A DNA stretch of 64,000 nucleotides from Ciceribacter sp. L1K22 (GTDB lineage Bacteria > Pseudomonadota > Alphaproteobacteria > Rhizobiales > Rhizobiaceae): assembly GCF_017599385.1 (NCBI RefSeq), contig NZ_JAGFPK010000001.1, forward strand, positions 2,686,536-2,750,535, in the 5' to 3' direction. Shown here one piece after another: positions 8,484 through 17,458 of the stretch (position 1 is its first letter; every line of letters starts with the position of its first letter). The notes beneath the pieces are model-generated. The model had not been told where the DNA came from, did no database searches, and worked only from the letters and a program-made list of their open reading frames with translations. The translations under genes were made by a program, and so were the position numbers.

Positions 8484-9236
8484 TCAGATCGTCTGTCCAC
8501 ATGCCTTGCGGAAACGGCGCACCGTCTCCGCCATCCCGTATTCCAAAGCATCCGCCGTCAACCCGTGGCCGATCGACACTTCGGCCAGTCGCGGGATCCG
8601 CTTCACAAGGGCCGGAAGGTTCGCAACCGTCAGATCGTGCCCGGCATTGACGCCAAGCCCGAGCGCGAGCGCCGCATCCGCCGTCTTCCCCAGAAGATCG
8701 ATTTCCTTGGCAGCCCTCTCCGGATCGTCGAAGCACCCGCCATATGGTCCGGTATAGAGCTCTATCCGGTCTGCACCGGTCTCCTTAGCCAGCCGAACCC
8801 GCTCGGCATTGCCGTCACCGTCTGCAAACAAAGACACGCGCATGCCGCTGCGCTTCAGTCGCGCGACCACCGTCTTGAGAAAATCGCGATGTTTCTCGAA
8901 ATCCCATCCGTGGTCCGACGTCGCCTGGGATGGATCGTCAGGCACCAGCGTCACCTGTTCCGGCTCGGTTGCCTCGCAGAGCGCCAGGAAATCCTCGGTC
9001 GGATAGCCCTCTATATTGAACTCCGCCTCGGGAAACTGGTCATCGATCAGGGCCCTGAGCACCGGCAGGTCGTTGAAGCGGATGTGGCGCTGGTCCGGCC
9101 GCGGATGGACCGTCAGACCGCTGGCGCCGGCTTCAAGGGCGATACGGCCGAAATCGGCGACGTCCGGCCACGGCAGATCGCGCCGATTGCGCAGCATGGC
9201 GATGGCATTGAGATTGACCGAAAGCTGGGTTGGCAT
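8484..9236 (-). CDS. pdxJ: Pyridoxine 5'-phosphate synthase
   Basis: Last step of de novo vitamin B6 synthesis: condenses 1-deoxyxylulose 5-phosphate with aminoacetone 3-phosphate to give pyridoxine 5'-phosphate. At 250 residues the length is normal. Family signatures are visible: [15 protein letters not shown] at the N-terminus, [45 protein letters not shown] and [15 protein letters not shown]. It stands alone on the minus strand, converging with the oxidoreductase. Confidence 0.96.
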   Translation of the reverse strand: MPTQLSVNLNAIAMLRNRRDLPWPDVADFGRIALEAGASGLTVHPRPDQRHIRFNDLPVLRALIDDQFPEAEFNIEGYPTEDFLALCEATEPEQVTLVPDDPSQATSDHGWDFEKHRDFLKTVVARLKRSGMRVSLFADGDGNAERVRLAKETGADRIELYTGPYGGCFDDPERAAKEIDLLGKTADAALALGLGVNAGHDLTVANLPALVKRIPRLAEVSIGHGLTADALEYGMAETVRRFRKACGQTI

Positions 9237-9640
9237 GACGGGTTCACTTTTTGAAGCGATGATCGTTCCGTCCGGATTTAGGCCAAGTCGGGCCCGATTG
9301 CCAACGCGTTTCGTTCGTCATTCGATGAGCGGCGTTGATGGATCGCTCTCATTATCTCCACCGGCTCGCCGAGGTTGCAGCAAATTGCCCCGCTTCGGCA
9401 CAAAAATCGCGACGAATGAGGACTTTTTCAGACTTTTGCAGCAGACGCGGCGTTTCCCGGTTTACAAGTTTGACGACAGCGGCGTAACCTGCATGATCGT
9501 CGCGGGAGGAGAGACGCGGCAACGATGCGTTGAGGAACGCAAACCGGAAAGCACGCCTTGGCGCGATTGCCGGGACGGGACGGTCATGGTCCCGCCCAGG
9601 GAAGTACCGTGCCCGGACGACCGAGCAGGAAGGGGACAAT
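9237..9640. other. Intergenic region between pdxJ and the MerR-type gene
   Basis: About 400 bases between divergent genes. Open frames here are short and lack a ribosome site or recognisable product. A weak promoter-like pair, TTGACG at 9470 and ATGATC 17 bases later, could serve the MerR-type gene. No clear dyad or RNA gene seen. Confidence 0.4.
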
Positions 9641-10330
9641 ATGGCGGAACGCTCCAAGCACCTGCATGAACGGAAACCTCCTGCGGCGGGCCAGCAAGCG
9701 GCTTCCGGCTTCCTGCCGCAAGCAACGCTGCCGCGCAATCCGCCCGACGAGCCGATCGCGATCGCGGAAATGGCGAACCACTTCGGCGTCACCCATCGCA
9801 CCCTGCATTTCTACGAGGAAAAGGGACTGTTGTCCGCCGGCCGCATCGGCCTGATGCGCGTTTATACCCGCGCCGATATGCAGCGCATGGCGCTGATCAA
9901 CACCTGCCGCGAAATCGGCATGCCGGTCGCCGTGATCCAGGAGCTGTTGGAAGAACTGTCCGGCGCCACCAGCCAGGAGGAGGCCGATTGTATCTTCCGC
10001 CAGGCCCTGCGCACCCGCCGCCGCGAACTGACGGCCGCGCTGTCGACCATCCAGCGGCAGAGCCAGCAGATCGAGCGTCTCCTGTCGGACGACGACGATC
10101 ATGACGATGCGCCAACCGCGCACCGGATTGCAGTCCAGCTCACCGATCTGGAGAAACGATGCCTCGAACTCATGGCCGAAGGCTATACGCCGATGCGACT
10201 GTCGCGGGCGCTAGGCCTCCAGTCGGACGAGATTGCCGCGCTTGAAGAGCGCATCATCCGCAAGTTCGACGCCAACAACCGGTTTCAGGCCGTCGCCAAG
10301 GCAGTCCTTCTCGGCGTCGTCGCCTCTTAG
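9641..10330 (+). CDS. MerR-type regulator with C-terminal LuxR-like HTH
   Basis: 229 residues from the ATG behind AGGAAGGGG; a longer open frame upstream is not needed. Residues ~38-105 are a MerR DNA-binding domain (IAEMANHFGVTHRTLHFYEEKGLL, then RVYTRADMQRMALINTCREIGMPV). Residues ~120-150 look like the usual dimerisation helix, ending in an Asp-rich linker (SDDDDHDD). Residues ~167-225 match the LuxR/GerE pattern: LTDLEKRCLELMAEGYTPMRLSRALGL, then KFxxxNRFQAVAKA. Two DNA-binding modules in one chain are unusual. No metal-binding cysteine pair is seen, so it is not a typical metal sensor. Confidence 0.85.
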   Translation: MAERSKHLHERKPPAAGQQAASGFLPQATLPRNPPDEPIAIAEMANHFGVTHRTLHFYEEKGLLSAGRIGLMRVYTRADMQRMALINTCREIGMPVAVIQELLEELSGATSQEEADCIFRQALRTRRRELTAALSTIQRQSQQIERLLSDDDDHDDAPTAHRIAVQLTDLEKRCLELMAEGYTPMRLSRALGLQSDEIAALEERIIRKFDANNRFQAVAKAVLLGVVAS

Positions 10331-10430
10331 GCTGCATTTGCCCTCTGTCAAAGCTTACGGGGATTTAAGCTGACTCCGGAGGAATAGCGTGTATGCCGAA
10401 GTCTGTTATCACAACGAACGGACTCGTCTT

Positions 10431-10937
10431 ATGCCCTCCCTTTTCTCGCGCTACGCCACGCCTCTCGTCACTGGCCTTTTCCTTGTCTCGCTGATTTCCG
10501 GCATCGCCCTCTTCTTCCACGTCGGCACCGCCGCGTTCCACGGCATGCACGAATGGCTGAGCATGGTGCTGATCGCTCCGTTCGTCTTGCATGTGTGGAA
10601 AAACTGGCGCGCCTTTCTCACCTATTTCAAACGCCTGCCGATGACCATTTCGCTGGCGCTTTCGCTGGTCGCCGGCCTCGCCTTCGCCTGGCCCTCCCTG
10701 ACCGCAAGCGGAACCGGAGCCGGCAATCCGCAGATCGCCATGATCACGCTGGTCACCGCGGCAAGGCCCGGCGAAGTGGCGCCCCTCTACCACCAGTCGG
10801 AGGACACTTTCCTGTCGATGCTGAAAGATAAGGGCTATACGGCCGCGACCGCTGACATGCCCCTGAACGACATCGCGACCGCCTCGGGCAAGAGCGAGCG
10901 CGATCTTGTCATGACGCTGGTATCGCTGAAAAACTGA
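10431..10937 (+). CDS. DUF4405-like inner-membrane protein
   Basis: 168 residues from ATG 10431 (MPSLFSRYATPLVTG). Two N-terminal membrane helices are followed by FHGMHEWLSMVLIAPFVLHVWKNW, whose histidines recall the haem-ligating DUF4405/cytochrome b-like fold, then a third helix and a soluble C-terminal part. A GTG at 10389, six bases after GGAGG, gives a version 14 residues longer; the ribosome site favours it, whereas the family start, as I recall it, favours 10431. Function unknown. Confidence 0.75.
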   Translation: MPSLFSRYATPLVTGLFLVSLISGIALFFHVGTAAFHGMHEWLSMVLIAPFVLHVWKNWRAFLTYFKRLPMTISLALSLVAGLAFAWPSLTASGTGAGNPQIAMITLVTAARPGEVAPLYHQSEDTFLSMLKDKGYTAATADMPLNDIATASGKSERDLVMTLVSLKN

Positions 10938-10949
10938 CGGCTGAAGCGC

Positions 10950-12074
10950 TCACCGCACGATGGTGAGCGTCTGCGCCGCGCGGGTCACGGCCGTATAGAG
11001 CCAGCGCTCGCGCGTGTCGCGAAAGGCCCAGCTCTCGTCGAACAGCACCACGTCGTTCCACTGCGAGCCCTGTGCCTTGTGAACGGTGAGCGCGTAGCCA
11101 TAATCGAACTCGTCATAGCGCTTGCGCGTCGACCACGGGATTTCGGTCTCGATATCCTCGAAGGCCGCCTTCAACAGCTTGATCTTCGCCGCACCTCGGT
11201 CCTCGTCGTCCTCGGGCCGCACCAGGAGATTGATGCCGGGCTTAACCGTCTCGCGCGACGAGCTCATCACCTGCCACAGCGAGCCGTTCAGAAGCCCCTT
11301 CACCTGGTCGTTACGAAGACATACCAGCTTGTCGCCCGCCTGCGGATAGTCGGCGGAGAAACCCTTCAGCTCCCGCAGTCGCTTGTTGTAGCGCCGGCGA
11401 GTCTTGTTGGTCCCGACCAGCACCTGATCGGCGTCGAGCACCAGTTCCTGCGTCACCTCGTTCTTGGAAATCACCTTGGCGGTGCCGTAGTCACCATACA
11501 TGATCTCCTTGCCCTCACGGACATGCATTGCAAGCTCGATGATCGGATTGTCGCGCGCCTGTCTATGGATTTCGGTCAGCAGGTAGTCGGGATCATGCTC
11601 CGTGAAGAAGCCGCCGCCCGAGACCGGCGGCAGCTGGCCGGGATCGCCGAGCACGAGGATCGGCGTGCCGAAGCTCATCAGGTCCTTGCCGAGCTGCTCG
11701 TCCACCATCGAGCATTCGTCGATGACGATCAGCGCCGCCTTGGCGACCGGGCTCTGCCGGTTGATCGCGAACATCGGCGCGATCGAGGTCTTGCCGGTTT
11801 CCTCGTCTTCCACCGCCTCCTCGCCGCGCGGGCGGTAGATCAGGGAGTGGATCGTCTTGGCATTGGATGCGCCGCGCTGGCGCAGAACCTGCGCGGCCTT
11901 GCCGGTGAAGGCCGCGAACAGCACGTCGCCGTCGACATGCTCGGCGAAATGCCGCGCAAGCGTCGTCTTGCCCGTACCGGCATAGCCGAACAGGCGGAAC
12001 ACCGGCTGGCGGCCCTCCTTCAGCCATTGCGAAACGGCTTTCAGAGCCTCGTCCTGTTGCGGCGCGAACTGCAT
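10950..12074 (-). CDS. RecD/PIF1-like ATP-dependent DNA helicase
   Basis: 374-residue superfamily 1 helicase. Walker A GYAGTGKTT at ~29-37, Walker B VIDECSMVD at ~116-124, motif III LGDPGQLPPVSGGGFF, and the C-terminal UvrD_C_2 motif YALTVHKAQGSQW followed by YTAVTRAAQTL. This is the short RecD2/Dda-like architecture without a RecBCD-type N-terminus, found widely in Alphaproteobacteria and presumed to act in repair or fork restart. It converges with the DUF4405 gene. Confidence 0.9.
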   Translation of the reverse strand: MQFAPQQDEALKAVSQWLKEGRQPVFRLFGYAGTGKTTLARHFAEHVDGDVLFAAFTGKAAQVLRQRGASNAKTIHSLIYRPRGEEAVEDEETGKTSIAPMFAINRQSPVAKAALIVIDECSMVDEQLGKDLMSFGTPILVLGDPGQLPPVSGGGFFTEHDPDYLLTEIHRQARDNPIIELAMHVREGKEIMYGDYGTAKVISKNEVTQELVLDADQVLVGTNKTRRRYNKRLRELKGFSADYPQAGDKLVCLRNDQVKGLLNGSLWQVMSSSRETVKPGINLLVRPEDDEDRGAAKIKLLKAAFEDIETEIPWSTRKRYDEFDYGYALTVHKAQGSQWNDVVLFDESWAFRDTRERWLYTAVTRAAQTLTIVR

Positions 12075-12180
12075 GAACCGGTCTTGTCAGGATTCGGAAG
12101 CAAGACGCAACGGCTATTTGCCTCACGGCTGAAATCACTGCGGCGATTTCGCGCGAACGTGGCGAAGAAACGTGTGCCAG

Positions 12181-12975
12181 CTATTCGGTGACCTCGACAT
12201 GCGCGGGCTTGGATCGACCGCCATTGCCGGCCGGATTGATGACCACCACCGGGACCTTGCGCGCGCTGGCCAGTTGCCCGTCCTCGAGCATGACCTGCAA
12301 TCTGCCATCGTCCATCACCTTGTGAACGACGGCTTTGCCATCAATCTCGACGGTCGCCCGGGCCGCGAAATTGCGTCCCTTCACCAGGATCCCCTTGTCA
12401 GCGTCGTTGATCTTCTTGTTGGAGGGCTCGACGCTGTCGATAACCGGCGGCAGCGCTTCGATCTCCTCCTGAACCTTCGGCGCTTTCAGGAGCGTATCGA
12501 ACAATTCGTCCAGCTTGGCGATGCCCTTGCGCGCGAACATCCCAACCAGCGCCGACAGGGCGGCAAGGCCCGTCGGATCGACGGCCGCAGTCTTGTCCCC
12601 AGCCGTACCGACGGCAAACAGCCCGCCCTTGAACAGCAGGCAGACCAGCAGCCCCAACCCCATTCCGAACACCGGGTGCATGACATACCACCAGTTCCAG
12701 CTGTCGTTGAACTGGCCGAGCCCCTTGTGAATGGCGAACTTGTAGGAAGCGTTGAGCGACCCGCCTAGCGCGCCGGCCATGGCGATGATCAGCAGCAGGC
12801 CGACATCGGGCGCCACAGATTTCAGCAGAAAGGTTGCCCAGAGTTCATCCTTGATACCCGAAGGCCAGAGACCGATCAGGAGAAACACGAGTATGAAGGG
12901 AAGCGTGACGAGATAGGCGCCAAGCTGCCAGTTCTTGCTTTCCGCATAAGACTGCTTGTCCGGTCCAATCTCCAT
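12181..12975 (-). CDS. Membrane protein with C-terminal IPT/TIG-like domain
   Basis: 264 residues. Three or four hydrophobic segments lie in the N-terminal half (LVTLPFILVFLLIGL, VGLLLIIAMAGALGGSL, HPVFGMGLGLLVCLLF). The C-terminal ~90 residues start IDSVEPSNKKINDADKGILVKGRNF and end with VVVINPAGNGGRSKPAHVEV, the pattern of an IPT/TIG immunoglobulin-like domain. Topology would place this domain either in the cytosol or the periplasm. I do not recognise a characterised homologue. Confidence 0.75.
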   Translation of the reverse strand: MEIGPDKQSYAESKNWQLGAYLVTLPFILVFLLIGLWPSGIKDELWATFLLKSVAPDVGLLLIIAMAGALGGSLNASYKFAIHKGLGQFNDSWNWWYVMHPVFGMGLGLLVCLLFKGGLFAVGTAGDKTAAVDPTGLAALSALVGMFARKGIAKLDELFDTLLKAPKVQEEIEALPPVIDSVEPSNKKINDADKGILVKGRNFAARATVEIDGKAVVHKVMDDGRLQVMLEDGQLASARKVPVVVINPAGNGGRSKPAHVEVTE

Positions 12976-13108
12976 GGCTACCCCTCCAGCGCCGAAGGGA
13001 TAACGCTAGCATAAAACCCGGTGCCGTCAACCAAAACGAGAATTTCAAACAAACACACCCGGACACTTCCTGGCGCGTCTCATCACTATAGCAGGCAAGC
13101 GGCGCATC

Positions 13109-13453
13109 CTAGCGCTGCGGATCGTTTTCCAGCAGGATCGGCCGACCGTGTGGCGTAGCCTCGGCTGCCCGCTTCCAGCTCTCCTGCAGCGCGAGCACGT
13201 CGCTTTCGTCGCCGATACCCTTCGACACCAGAAGGCCCGTCAGGGCCGCGACCCAGGCATCGAAATAATCCGATCCGTCCTCGGCCCGATCAGGCCCGTG
13301 CACTTCAGCCGAAAGGCGCTCCGCCCACTCGCTCCAGGAAAACACCCCGCGCTCGTGCAGATGCACGGTCATGGCGAACGCCTGCGCATGCCAGGGCTCG
13401 GCAAAGACCGGATCGCCCTCCGCCGACACGGGCAGACCCGGCGAACCCGACAT
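13109..13453 (-). CDS. Nitrile hydratase activator / accessory protein
   Basis: 114 residues from ATG 13453; GAGG of the preceding stop region serves as ribosome site, while an upstream start would overlap nthB. The segment PVFAEPWHAQAFAMTVHLHERGVFSWSEWAERLSAE resembles the N-terminal part of nitrile hydratase beta subunits, the hallmark of the metallochaperone (P14K/NthE type) that swaps into the alpha subunit to deliver cobalt and help oxidise the active-site cysteines. Third gene of the nthA-nthB operon. Confidence 0.9.
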   Translation of the reverse strand: MSGSPGLPVSAEGDPVFAEPWHAQAFAMTVHLHERGVFSWSEWAERLSAEVHGPDRAEDGSDYFDAWVAALTGLLVSKGIGDESDVLALQESWKRAAEATPHGRPILLENDPQR

Positions 13454-13466
13454 CGGCGAGCGAACC

Positions 13467-14126
13467 TCACACGTGCTCAAGATAGCTCTCCCAGGCATCG
13501 ATCGACACCGTCAGCGTCGGGTCGGCCCCCTCGCCCCAGATTTCCGATGCGTCGAAGACAACCGTGTAGACCCATTGCGGGTTCTCGCCCTTGCCATGCG
13601 CGTTGTCGTCGGGAAACACGAAACTGCCCTGCACCGCCTCGATCGTTCCCGTCTTGGCCCGCGCGTAACGCGGCAGCCGGGTATGGGTCTCGGGATGGAA
13701 GTTCTTCGTCTTGACGACGTCGCCAGGCATGAAACGCGGCTCGGAATGGACCGGCCGGTCGCAGGGGCCGCCCTTGGCAAGCACGCCGACCACCATATCG
13801 GCCTTGAGCACCCGTTGCGGCTGCCGTCCTTTCCCCATCGAATGCCCCGAGAACAGCTCCTCCCGGGTGGCGAAGCGGTGTCGCTCCAGCAGCACATCGA
13901 GTGCCCGTATCCAGATTTCGTAGTAGCTGGCCGAGAGATATGTGGCAGGCGGAATATTCTCCCGTGCATGGCGGCTTTCGTCGATGGTCCATGCGCCGAA
14001 CGCACCGCAGGAGAGCGTCAAACCCAGCGCCCGCTTTTCCCAATCGGCATGGAAATAGGGCTCGTCCTTTTCAGGCGCGACCGGCCCCAGCCCCATCTGC
14101 CCGCCAAGATCGTGGGGCCCGTTCAT
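13467..14126 (-). CDS. nthB: Nitrile hydratase subunit beta
   Basis: 219 residues. Family signatures: [16 protein letters not shown] at the N-terminus, [28 protein letters not shown], and the C-terminal SH3-like barrel with [41 protein letters not shown]. Pairs with the alpha subunit to hydrate nitriles to amides. The start codon overlaps the nthA stop by four bases (ATGA), giving translational coupling for the obligate heterodimer. Confidence 0.96.
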   Translation of the reverse strand: MNGPHDLGGQMGLGPVAPEKDEPYFHADWEKRALGLTLSCGAFGAWTIDESRHARENIPPATYLSASYYEIWIRALDVLLERHRFATREELFSGHSMGKGRQPQRVLKADMVVGVLAKGGPCDRPVHSEPRFMPGDVVKTKNFHPETHTRLPRYARAKTGTIEAVQGSFVFPDDNAHGKGENPQWVYTVVFDASEIWGEGADPTLTVSIDAWESYLEHV

Positions 14127-14755
14127 CGCCGCGCCTCCGGCGAGAGCGCCAGCCCGGTGCCGATCATCGAGTCGCGTGTAACAAGGGCCGCAAGCGCGTC
14201 CTCGTCCAGGTCCTCGCTCCCGGCCGGCCGCTCTGGCACCACCAGGTAGCGCAGCTCAGCGGTCGAATCCCAAACGCGAATATTTTTAGAATTCTCTAAA
14301 GTTAAGCCGAATTCCTCAAGCACCGCGCGAGGATTGATCACCGCCCGCGACCGGTAGGCTGGCGCCTTGTACCAGACCGGCGGCAGCCCGAGCACCGCCC
14401 ACGGATAGCAGGAGCAGAGCGTGCAGACGACGATGTTGTGGGTCTCGAGCGTGTTGAACACCGCCCGCATGTGCTCGCCCTGCCGGCCGGTGAAGCCAAG
14501 GCTTGCGATCGCCGCCGTTGCATCCTCGCGTAGCCAGTCGGCGAACCGCGGATCGGTCCAGGCCTTGGCAACCACGCGGGCGCCGTTGCGTGGCCCCACC
14601 TTCGTCTCGTAGGTTTCCACGATCGCGTCGATCGCCGCCGGATCGATCAGGCCCTTTTCGGTCAGCAGCGTCTCGAGCGCCCTCACCCGCGCCTGCATGT
14701 CGGAGTAGTGATTGTCGTGATCATGGTCGTGGTGGTGATGATCGTGGTCGTGCAC
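14123..14755 (-). CDS. nthA: Nitrile hydratase subunit alpha, cobalt type
   Basis: 210 residues. The metal-binding motif [10 protein letters not shown] (Cys111, Cys114, Ser115, Cys116) has Thr in the second position, which marks the non-corrin Co(III) class; the iron class has Ser. An unusual His/Asp-rich N-terminus (11 of the first 16 residues are His or Asp) probably binds metal. In soil and plant-associated bacteria such enzymes can convert indole-3-acetonitrile to indole-3-acetamide, but the substrate here is not known. No amidase or cobalt transporter gene is adjacent. Confidence 0.96.
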   Translation of the reverse strand: MHDHDHHHHDHDHDNHYSDMQARVRALETLLTEKGLIDPAAIDAIVETYETKVGPRNGARVVAKAWTDPRFADWLREDATAAIASLGFTGRQGEHMRAVFNTLETHNIVVCTLCSCYPWAVLGLPPVWYKAPAYRSRAVINPRAVLEEFGLTLENSKNIRVWDSTAELRYLVVPERPAGSEDLDEDALAALVTRDSMIGTGLALSPEARR

Positions 14756-14827
14756 GTCGGTCGGTCCGCGTTGTTGATCCCCGATGATTAAGCGGGCGGC
14801 GGATCAAATCCAAGTGAAAAGAGCGCG

Positions 14828-15427
14828 TTACCGTAGCATCGGCCAGAGGCTGGCCACCAGCAGCACCGCCATGGTGATGTTGAACCACTTGAGCCTGACG
14901 GGCACCGACAGCCAGTCCCGCAGAACAGACCCGAAGCCGGCCCAGGTCGACACGCTCGGCAGGTTGACGGCCGCGAACACGAGCCCGATGACGATCACGC
15001 TGAAGACGTAGCGGCCGGGCGTCGGATCGGCATAGGTCGCCATGGCCGTCACGGCCATCACCCATGCCTTGGGATTGACCCACTGGAAGGCGGCAGCGCC
15101 AAGGAACGTCATCGGCCGCGCGGCCCCTCCACCCTCCGAGAGGCTGCGCGACGTTCCGATCTTCCAGGCGATATAGACGAGGTACAAGCCGCCGGCGATC
15201 TTGAGGGCAGTATAGAGAAGAGGCACAGTCGCAAGCAGCGCCCCGAGGCCGAAGCCGACGCCGATCAGCAGCGACAGAAACCCGACCCCGATCCCCAGCA
15301 TGTGCGGGATCGTCCGCCGGAACCCGAAGTTCACGCCGGAGGCAAACAGCATCATGTTGTTGGGGCCGGGCGTGATCGAGGTCGTGAAGGCAAAGACGAC
15401 CAGCGTGGCAAGCGTCGCGAGTTCCAT
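14828..15427 (-). CDS. LysE/RhtB family exporter
   Basis: 199 residues, five or six membrane helices. The family signature SITPGPNNMMLFASGVNFGFRRTIPHMLGI is at residues ~17-46, followed by the charged loop and AAAFQWVNPKAWVMAVTAM. These proteins export amino acids or related metabolites by proton exchange; the substrate is not predictable. It lies 72 bp after the nitrile hydratase operon on the transcript side upstream of nthA and is divergent from an aldo/keto reductase. Confidence 0.9.
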   Translation of the reverse strand: MELATLATLVVFAFTTSITPGPNNMMLFASGVNFGFRRTIPHMLGIGVGFLSLLIGVGFGLGALLATVPLLYTALKIAGGLYLVYIAWKIGTSRSLSEGGGAARPMTFLGAAAFQWVNPKAWVMAVTAMATYADPTPGRYVFSVIVIGLVFAAVNLPSVSTWAGFGSVLRDWLSVPVRLKWFNITMAVLLVASLWPMLR

Positions 15428-15570
15428 GAAATCCTCCGGTATCGAGCCACTGCATTAGCGCCTGCGCTAAGACGCCACCACACGAAAATTGTCATGGTGG
15501 CAAGCTTCGAACGCATTGTAATGGCGTGCATCTTCTCTAATCTCGGCTCCCGAAGAGGAGATCACACCCG

Positions 15571-16416
15571 ATGCATGACAACCTCCCCACCGTCACCCTT
15601 GCAAACGGCAGTTCCGTCCCGGCCCTTGGCCTCGGCACATGGAAGATGGGCGAGCAGAAGAGCCGCGAACGGGCGGAGATCGACAGCCTTCGACTCGGCA
15701 TCGATCTCGGCATGACGCTGGTCGACACGGCCGAGATGTACGGCGATGGCGGCGCGGAGATCGTGGTCGGCAAGGCGCTGGAGGACCGCCGCGACGACGT
15801 CTTCCTCGTCAGCAAGGTCTATCCGTGGAATGCGAGCTTCGAGAAGACGGTCGCCGCCTGCGAGGCAAGCCTGAAGCGTCTCGGCACCGACAGGCTGGAT
15901 CTCTATCTGCTGCACTGGCGGGGCGACCATCCGCTCGACGAAACCGTCCGCGCCTTCGAGCACCTGAAACGGCAGGGCAAGATCGAGGCCTGGGGCGTGT
16001 CGAATTTCGATACAGATGATATGGAGGAGTTGTTCGCCGTACCCGATGGCGAAAAATGCGTCGCCAACCAGGTCCTCTACAATCTTGCCCGACGTGGCAT
16101 CGAATACGATCTGCTGCCGTGGTGCCAGCAGCACGGCGTCGCCATCATGGCCTATTCGCCGATCGAACAGGGCCGCATTCTCGCAAACCCTGTTCTCGTC
16201 GATATGGCCAAGGCCTATCAGGCCACCCCGGCGCAAATCGCCCTCGCTTTCCTGATGGAACGCGAGGGCGTCATATCGATACCAAAGAGTGCAAGTCTGA
16301 AAAGAATTCAGGAGAACCGGGAGGCGGTGGATGTCGACCTGACGGACGAGGATCTCGCGGTTCTTGATGAGGCCTTTCCACCTCCGGCACGCAAGGTACC
16401 GCTCGAGATGATTTGA
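15571..16416 (+). CDS. Aldo/keto reductase
   Basis: 281 residues. The catalytic tetrad is present: Asp52 and Tyr57 ([13 protein letters not shown]), Lys82 (VSKVYP) and His115 ([12 protein letters not shown]). The NADPH-binding C-terminus contains [13 protein letters not shown]. This is the AKR5-like/2,5-diketogluconate reductase branch of small soluble carbonyl reductases. Divergent from the LysE gene. The physiological substrate cannot be assigned. Confidence 0.92.
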   Translation: MHDNLPTVTLANGSSVPALGLGTWKMGEQKSRERAEIDSLRLGIDLGMTLVDTAEMYGDGGAEIVVGKALEDRRDDVFLVSKVYPWNASFEKTVAACEASLKRLGTDRLDLYLLHWRGDHPLDETVRAFEHLKRQGKIEAWGVSNFDTDDMEELFAVPDGEKCVANQVLYNLARRGIEYDLLPWCQQHGVAIMAYSPIEQGRILANPVLVDMAKAYQATPAQIALAFLMEREGVISIPKSASLKRIQENREAVDVDLTDEDLAVLDEAFPPPARKVPLEMI

Positions 16417-16420
16417 GCGA

Positions 16421-16690
16421 TCAGGACGGCATCAGGCAGCTGTCGAGAGAGGTCGTATTGGGATCGCTACCCTCCGGACCGAACTGGTCATAGCAGTCGA
16501 GAGCCCATTCGCTCGCCGCCTCGTCCCATTCCTCGTTCGGTGCGACCGGCAGGCGCACGGTTTTCTGCAGGGTGATCGTCTCCATGGCCGGAATGCTGCT
16601 GTGGGCCTCGGATGCACTCTGCGCCGCGAGCAAGATCGCGGCGGTGACAAACAAAGAGGTGGCTGCTGACAGTATGATCGGCTTGTTCAT
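16421..16690 (-). CDS. Small exported protein of unknown function
   Basis: 89 residues from the ATG at 16690, spaced 7-8 bases from AAGGA. A signal peptide covers about residues 1-30 (hydrophobic ILSAATSLFVTAAILLAA, then SASEAHS). The mature part is acidic with two cysteines (LDCYDQFGPEGSDP and DSCLMPS) that could form a disulfide. It converges with the aldo/keto reductase. No family recognised. Confidence 0.65.
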   Translation of the reverse strand: MNKPIILSAATSLFVTAAILLAAQSASEAHSSIPAMETITLQKTVRLPVAPNEEWDEAASEWALDCYDQFGPEGSDPNTTSLDSCLMPS

Positions 16691-16808
16691 GGTCATATCC
16701 TTCCGTGCCAAGTAAACGCGCGACCAGCGTTTTTGTTCTGCACCAGGAGAAATGAACCATTCCGGAACGGCCGATTAATCCGCCGTTAACCATATTCTTC
16801 ACATGCAA

Positions 16809-16835
16809 GCGCCCGCTTCTCATCGAAGCGGGCGC
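16809..16835. terminator. Hairpin downstream of ilvN
   Basis: An 11-bp perfect stem GCGCCCGCTTC / GAAGCGGGCGC with a 5-base loop, 35 bp beyond the ilvN stop codon. T-rich sequence follows on the plus strand, less so on the minus strand, so the terminator assignment for ilvN rests mainly on position. Confidence 0.6.
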
Positions 16836-16869
16836 ATTCTTCTTGGCGACGACTATAAGACGCCGAAAA

Positions 16870-17442
16870 TTACATACCTTGCGAGCCGCGGTTCATGGCC
16901 GCGATGCCGGTGCGGCAGATTTCGTTCAACCCAAGCGGCTTCATGATCGCCACGAACTGGTCGATCTTGGAGGACTTGCCGGTCAGCTCGAAGATGAAGT
17001 GGTCGACGGTCGCGTCCACCACCTTCGCATGAAAGGCATCGGCGAGACGCAGCGTCTCGGCCCGCATGTCCCCGGAGGACACCACCTTTATCAGCGCCAC
17101 CTCGCGCTCGATCGGCCGCTCCTGCCCAAGCTCGCGCGCCCGGACCGTCAGGTCGACGACCCGGTGCACCGGCACGATGCGCTCGAGCTGCGCCTTGATC
17201 TGTTCGAGCACGCTTGACGTCCCGCGGGTCACGATGGTGATCCGGGAGAGATGCGCCTCGTGCTCGGTCTCGGAAACCGTCAGGCTTTCGATGTTGTAGC
17301 CACGGCCGGAAAACAGGCCGATGACGCGGGCGAGAACGCCCGGCTCGTTGTCGACGAGCACCGAGAGTGTGTGGCTCTCGATGACAGCCGTTTCCTTGGC
17401 AATGAAATAGGCCGAACCGGTCGGCTGAAGATGTGCGTTCAT
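16870..17442 (-). CDS. ilvN: Acetolactate synthase small (regulatory) subunit
   Basis: 190 residues from ATG 17442 (ribosome site AAGGAAGAAG); an upstream open frame runs back into ilvI. The ACT domain is at the N-terminus (HTLSVLVDNEPGVLARVIGLFSGRGYNIESLTV) and carries the valine feedback site; the C-terminal domain includes RVVDLTVRARELGQ and FELTGKSSKIDQFVAIMKPLG. It activates the catalytic subunit encoded 16 bp upstream and makes it valine-sensitive. This length matches the IlvH/IlvN group of ~160-190 residues. Confidence 0.95.
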   Translation of the reverse strand: MNAHLQPTGSAYFIAKETAVIESHTLSVLVDNEPGVLARVIGLFSGRGYNIESLTVSETEHEAHLSRITIVTRGTSSVLEQIKAQLERIVPVHRVVDLTVRARELGQERPIEREVALIKVVSSGDMRAETLRLADAFHAKVVDATVDHFIFELTGKSSKIDQFVAIMKPLGLNEICRTGIAAMNRGSQGM

Positions 17443-17458
17443 GGTCTTCTTCCTTCGG

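Noticed and set aside
14707..14755. Short tandem repeat of CAC/GAC-type codons at the start of nthA
   Set aside because: It encodes the His/Asp-rich head of the alpha subunit in frame, so it is coding rather than a separate repeat element.
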